Shown here in pieces: positions 59,558 through 64,000 of a stretch of 64,000 nt of DNA. Position 1 is the first letter of the stretch. Each line of letters begins with the position of its first letter. Under the pieces are notes generated by a model. That model was not told where the DNA came from. It worked only from the letters and a program-made list of their open reading frames with translations, and ran no database searches. A program made the position numbers and the translations under genes. Source of the DNA: Ecdyonurus torrentis (taxonomy: Eukaryota; Arthropoda; Insecta; Ephemeroptera; Heptageniidae); contig OX439132.1 of assembly GCA_949318235.1 (NCBI GenBank), positions 6,096,034-6,160,033 on the forward strand, in the 5' to 3' direction.

Positions 59558-61069
59558 TATATATTAAATCATCAATAAAAAATTATAAAAAGTTGCCCTA
59601 ATCCAGACTTGAACCTAGGTCCTACTGATTGATATTGTTACATTTTAGCCACTATGCCACACTTCACTTACACATAATTCTTGAAAATTGGTTTGTTCTC
59701 TTGGTATGAAAAAATGAAAAAAATCTTGTGGGAATGGTTGGGAGGGGGGGGGGGGGTGAATGTTGTTTTGCTGACATTTGATCATAATTGCATCTTTAAA
59801 TAAATAATAATAATGCCTTGCCAGCATTGAGCTAATGTAAGTAGATAACTCATGTAATCCAGAGAGGATTCCCGCTGAAAAGTACTGGTCAGCTGGAGAC
59901 GTGTATTGCGGGTCAGAATTACATTGATCAAATGGGCAACAAAATATAACTTCCAGGATAAAATAAATTGAAAGGCAACAGAAAATTGAATAACGATATT
60001 CTCTTTGGATTACCTATCTATAGAAATACTTTACATTGAGCAGGCATTCAGCTGGTGATGCTAGTCGCTTATATTTCTACAAATTAATTAAGAACATATG
60101 TTGAATGTACAGCTGGGAGTTAAACCCACTGAGGCGGCATTTGTGGATTAATTTTGAAAATGGCTGTAATGACAGATTAAGATTGTCAATTGATCACTTT
60201 CAATTGTAAACATGATGCAGAAGATTGCGCAGGAGGAGGAAGAATCATAGACGTAGGTGTGCAGACACAGAATTTTTGTGCTGACATTTTTTTGGTCACA
60301 TTAATTGTTTCAATGTTGCCTGCAGCAGAAGTTTTTTTTTTGTTTTTTTTTTAACCCGCAGACCCCGTAGAGAATTACAGCTGAAACTTCGACAGCTGAA
60401 CCGAAAGCAAACCCACTTTCTGAGGCAAACCCACCCGAGCTGAGAGATGAGCTCGACTACTATCGAAGCAAAATGACATAGACCAATGAGAATCATGGTA
60501 TCTGTACCAGCTGTTCATTTTCATCCAATGAAATTTGTGTAGAAATATAAAGAACTTATGTGTTAGCTAGAACACCAATTATTAAATACCTTTCATTGTT
60601 ATTATTTTCATCTGTTTTACCTGCTGAATATTGAAAATTCCATTGTTACACGTGTTTAACCTGTTCTTCCTTAACTATTATGTACAGATTTTTCCATGCT
60701 GCAAAGTAAGTGTTCATTATTATCTAATAATATCAAATTCCTATTTGACTGTGCAAGATATTTAGCTACAAATTAATTACAGTAAACTCTATATTTTGTT
60801 AACACACACGATCAAGACGGGCATTTCAATGATGAAACCCTTTCCAATATTTGAAAGGACCATTTTCTGTGTTCTTTTTACACTTTCACAACATTGAGAG
60901 TATACTATATATTACAGTAAACTCTCAATTTTGTGAAATCACAAGGGACACAAAATGGATATTTCAAATAAGTGAATTTAACAAAATTGAGAGCTTTAAC
61001 ACTGTCCTGGACCCAACTGAGCATTTCACAAAATCGAGAAATTCATAGAATTAAACTTAACAAAAACCA

Positions 61070-61107
<38 letters not shown>

Positions 61108-62435
61108 TAGCTCAAATTTGATTTTGACTGAGAAATCAGCTATATTTCAAACTTAATTATTTAATTTGGGGCTAATGGTTAATTATTTTTGTAATAGGTG
61201 TTTGGAACAATCAGTTTTGGTTTGCAAAGAACTGGGAGATTTGAGAGATGTTATGCAGCTAGCTGAACGAGCATGCAATTTGTATCAACAGCACGGATCT
61301 TGTGACTCAGCAGCTCAGTGTTTGGACAAGGCTGCTAAATTGTTGGAAGGACAACACCCAGAGCAAGCTCTCAAACTTTATCAAAGAGCTGCAGATGTTG
61401 TCATGGTAAGCAATTCTTAATTTAACTATATTTGTATTTCAAATTTATATAAGAACAATAAAAAGTAAAAAGCACCAGGGTTAAGAATGTAATGAATAAT
61501 AAAAGAAGAAAAAGACAACTTTTTACAGTGTACATCAGTGTACAGTGGGGAAAAATTACTCAGATTACTTTTGAATTTAAAAAGACAGAAAAATATGTAC
61601 ATTGGCTTGTGCAACAACAGTTTACCATTACCATGATAAATTTAATACATTTCTAAATGTTAGTTGTGAATGATCAACAGGGTGAGGATAGTCCACGGCA
61701 AGCAGCAGAATATGTGAGCAAAGTTGCAAGAATAATGGTTAAGCTGCAAATGTAAGTATAATTTTATCTAATGATCAATATAAATTTTATCTAAATACAT
61801 TACCTTTTAGGTATGACCATGCTGCTGATGCTGTGAGACGAGAGATAGGTCTACATCAGCAATCAGAATTCCAAGGATCAGTTGGACGCCTGGCCGTGGC
61901 GCTTGTGCTGGTGCAACTGGCTCGGGGAGACACTGTAGCAGCTGAGAAAGCTTTCAAAGAGTGGGGAAACTGCTGCGATGTGCAGGAGGTAATACATGTA
62001 TACATTTTAAGAACTCTTTCTGTCTTGTCTCAAAACACTTTAAAAAATCAATTGAAGGAAGAAAAAAAACTATTGCAGAAAAAAAACTTAGTAAAAAGTA
62101 ACTACCCCCCCCCCCCCCTTAATGTGTAGTTTTATTCTTTGCTTAAATTAATGAATTGAGATATGAAGAAAAATAAACCATTGCAGTTAGGTATGATAAG
62201 TTTGAAATAATAAAATAGGAGAAATCAGCAAGAGACTTACCATAGTGAAGAGATTGTCCCTTTCGGTGTCCCTTTCAATCTAAGTTCATTACTATCTCCC
62301 ATTCTTCAATTTTTCCTTATCTATCTATGTGTTTTTCCATCAAATATTTTAATTATCTATACTGCAACCTTTAAAAGAAATTATTATAGGCTAATATATA
62401 GGTAAAGTTAACATGACAGAGTGTAACAGAAGATA

Positions 62436-62471
<36 letters not shown>

Positions 62472-63824
62472 CATAATCATGTATAGCTTTTGTCAATTAA
62501 ATAAAAAATGTAAAATATAACAATATCTCTTTGTTCAGGTTCAAACTCTTGAGCAATTACTGCAAGGTTTTGATGAAGAAGATGCAGAGATGGCAGCAAG
62601 TGCTCTCAACTCTCCTTTCATCAAGCACATGGATGTGGAGTATGCTCGTTTGGCTCGAGATCTGCCTTTACCTAAAGGACTTGCACCCATTTCCAAGGCT
62701 TCAGTTATCGAAAATGCTGCTCCTTCTTATGTCTCACCTAATGCAAAACATTCTGGGGTAAGTATTTTTTTCCCTTTCTTTTCTCCAAACTAATGATTAA
62801 GGTGTGTATGTGTACTTGATTTTATTTTAATTTGATAATTCGAAACAGTGAGGCAATATTATCATCCTCAGAAACTAAAAACTCAAAATAAATATACATT
62901 AGATATACATGTATATGTATATAACAATTTGAACTTCCCCGCTACTAAATTATTATTCTTGTGCTATTTGTTAATTTTTCTATTGTGCTTACCATTGCTC
63001 AGAAAAGAGTAAGAAAAATAATTAATATGGAAACTAAGATTAAAACTATTCATGACAAGATAGACAAAAAACAAAGAAACTGGCAAGATATAGCTGCAGA
63101 ATATGGGATCTTACCCTCCACATTCTCAAACATTCTCTCTTCAATAGAAAGAATTAAAAACTGCTGCTAATATATGCAGTGCTTTACACAACAATTAGAA
63201 GAAGAATTAATTACTTATTTCTGTGACTGGTGAGAGTAAGGTATACCATTTAGAGGCCCTCTGCTAATTGAAAAAGCTCAACAACAGGATCAAAGATCCT
63301 GAATTTTCAATCGGGTGGCTGGAAATTTTTAAAAAGAGGTATAGCATAACTGGGGTTCAAATGTATGGAGAAGAGAAGAGCACTAAAAATAACTTGTATG
63401 TAATTTCAATTCCTATATAGTTGTTTGTGGTATAACTGCCATATTGTAATCGCAAAAAGTTCATATTATAAAGATTGTTATTAATGTTACTAGTTTACTT
63501 CTCATTATTAAAAAAAATATACAGGTCTATAACAAAAAAAAAAACTAATAATATACTGTTTTAATTCTCTCTCCTTCCCTTCGTGTATTTTTTCTTATAT
63601 TGTTGCTTTATATTCTGTTTTCAGCTTGATATACTTTCTTATCTTGCCACCGCTAGCAATATCACATTGCACAGGCTATATATTATGAAATAGTGATTTA
63701 GAAACCCTTTTTAATAGTGCTGTATGTGATAAATGTTGTTATCTTACAATTTCTGGTTCTTTAGGGTGCATCTGCCAGTGGTGGTGCCAATGACGAAGAG
63801 GATTATGAAGGTGGACTCTGCTAA
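56201..63824 (+). CDS. NAPG: Gamma-soluble NSF attachment protein, 9 exons with an 18-nt microexon
   Basis: Exons 56201-56259, 56401-56468, 57338-57422, 60688-60705, 61198-61405, 61681-61751, 61811-61988, 62539-62757 and 63765-63824 join in phase to 321 residues (312 in human). The start reads MSNNKKFEEGLELIKQAEK and the C terminus ANDEEDYEGGLC, matching the acidic GGLC end of gamma-SNAP. Inner matches include LKWRPDFDVAADEYSKA, RAFFHAAKCLEQ, ALKLYQRAADVV and VQTLEQLLQGFDEED. SNAPs form a TPR-like helical solenoid that couples SNARE complexes to NSF at membranes (family knowledge). Exon 4 is only 18 nt (codons for FFHAA plus split codons) and its upstream partner has a weak donor (GC|GTATCC). 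Introns carry several MITEs and a pogo/Tigger relic. Confidence 0.95.
57565..57790 (+). mobile_element. MITE family A, left half
   Basis: Starts AAGGAAAAAACCATCGCGGTT, then ACCAGCAAGGGCCTTACCAC, GAAGTTCTATGGAGAGGTC and ATTATCAATCAAAGAAG as in 2362-2808. The right half is missing. It lies in NAPG intron 3. Confidence 0.65.
58616..58694 (+). repeat. (TA)n microsatellite
   Basis: About 80 bp of TA repeat directly before a family B MITE. Confidence 0.95.
58705..58999. mobile_element. MITE family B, full copy
   Basis: Edges ATGATAAATTGAAAGAAAAG..GAAAACCAGCAAGGGCC and the inverse GGCCCTTGCTGGGTTTCTCC..CTTTCAATTTATCAT enclose paired CATAGTGAAGAG / CTCTTCACTATG arms and a CTTGCTAGCACAG interior. 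It is the best-preserved copy of this family in the window. Confidence 0.8.
59003..59490. mobile_element. Palindromic MITE bounded by TA repeats
   Basis: TGTTGGCAACCATTGCCGAA and its exact inverse are the ends. Arms of about 130 bp include TCATTGGCCGAAATA and CGTGGCAATGCA. The interior repeats AAAACCACTCC. It lies directly between a family B MITE and a (TA)n run. Confidence 0.85.
59491..59554 (+). repeat. (TA)n microsatellite
   Basis: TA run directly abutting the palindromic MITE end at 59490. Confidence 0.9.
59594..59664 (-). repeat. tRNA-like sequence (pseudogene or SINE head)
   Basis: On the minus strand TGGCATAGTGGCTA resembles a pol III A-box and D-arm, and GGTTCAAGTCTGG a B-box/T-arm about 35 bp later. 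Acceptor and T stems pair poorly. A functional tRNA is therefore unlikely, and no anticodon is claimed. Confidence 0.5.
60776..61080. mobile_element. pogo/Tigger-like MITE remnants
   Basis: TACAGTAAACTCTCAATTTTG (60911 onward) and a variant at 60780 resemble the pogo/Tigger terminal consensus. AACAAAATTGAGAG and CACAAAATCGAGAA nearby are inverted partners. Two copies appear overlapped. It is in NAPG intron 4. Confidence 0.5.
62160..62350 (+). mobile_element. MITE family B edge fused to family of 22500
   Basis: The left half (AAATAAACCATTGCAGTTAGG, AATCAGCAAGAGACTTACCA) is family B. The right half (TAAGTTCATTACTATCTCC, ATCTATGTGTTTTTCCAT) matches the right arm of the 22500-22660 element. It is a chimeric or nested remnant in NAPG intron 7. 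Confidence 0.55.
62990..63390 (+). pseudogene. Decayed pogo/Tigger (CENP-B-like) transposase fragment
   Basis: The frame at 62961-63170 reads KRVRKIINMETKIKTIHDK then QDIAAEYGILPSTFSNILSS, a Psq-type helix-turn-helix as in Tigger, jerky and CENP-B proteins. Farther on, in a shifted frame, GWLEIFKKRYSI matches the end of the second CENP-B DNA-binding domain. Stops and frameshifts separate the pieces, and the DDE domain is missing. It lies in NAPG intron 8 and is not an exon of NAPG. Confidence 0.7.
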
Positions 63825-64000
63825 ACAATGCATTTGAAAAATGGTGATCTACAGTTGAAAAGTAAGATTCACACATGATAATGTCAAAAGCAATGCAAAA
63901 TAATATCACATCCAAAAATAATACCGTACTTTTTATTATATTATTTATGAATGCTGGTTGGTTGGTTACAATAGCATCAAAATAGTGGGGGGAAGTGGGC

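Noticed and set aside
59594..59664. Functional tRNA gene
   Set aside because: A- and B-box-like motifs are present but the stems pair poorly and no clean cloverleaf or anticodon arm could be drawn.
62961..63170. Possible extra NAPG exon
   Set aside because: It encodes a Psq/CENP-B-type helix-turn-helix of a transposon, has no proper splice sites, and exons 8 and 9 join correctly without it.

Overview
This is animal nuclear DNA: strongly AT-rich, full of homopolymer runs, CA and TA microsatellites and short transposon relics, with coding exons separated by introns that obey GT-AG. No prokaryotic, organellar or viral block was seen. Seven protein-coding genes could be assembled by matching splice phases across exons. 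All resemble broadly conserved metazoan proteins but are well diverged from the vertebrate forms, so an invertebrate is likely. The phylum cannot be settled from this window. Layout, left to right: an RCCD1-like RCC1-repeat gene (minus, 332-4849) is head-to-head with a PRR11-like gene (plus, 5550-7781). A repeat-rich gap follows, then an LRWD1/ORCA-like WD-repeat gene (plus, 11787-19331) whose large first intron holds a nearly intact LINE, a palindromic element and a 5S-rRNA-derived SINE-like piece. After a gap with several MITEs comes a complete 14-exon PIGN (minus, 23741-31214), divergently paired with a single-exon leucine-rich-repeat gene (plus, 32063-33589). That gene converges on RBM12 (minus, 34692-44289), which has a 6.6-kb intron carrying two long palindromes. 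A 12-kb gene-free stretch (44290-56200) contains only repeats. NAPG (gamma-SNAP, plus, 56201-63824) fills the right end, with an 18-nt microexon and a decayed pogo/Tigger transposase in its introns. Together the genes cover mitosis and replication licensing (RCCD1, PRR11, LRWD1), GPI-anchor synthesis in the ER (PIGN), RNA processing (RBM12) and vesicle fusion (NAPG). They do not form one pathway. The first three are adjacent and cell-cycle related by family knowledge, and LRWD1 has an E2F-type site in its promoter. Most remaining DNA is non-autonomous transposons: inverted-repeat (foldback) elements, Tc1/mariner-like and pogo-like MITEs with TA flanks, one hAT-type MITE with an exact 8-bp target duplication, and at least two cross-related MITE families that recur through the window. 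No prokaryote-style defence system, CRISPR array or gene cluster was found. The least expected items are the LRR-less LRWD1, the polyQ/RS-rich RBM12, the NAPG microexon, the 1.4-kb palindrome and the 5S-derived repeat.
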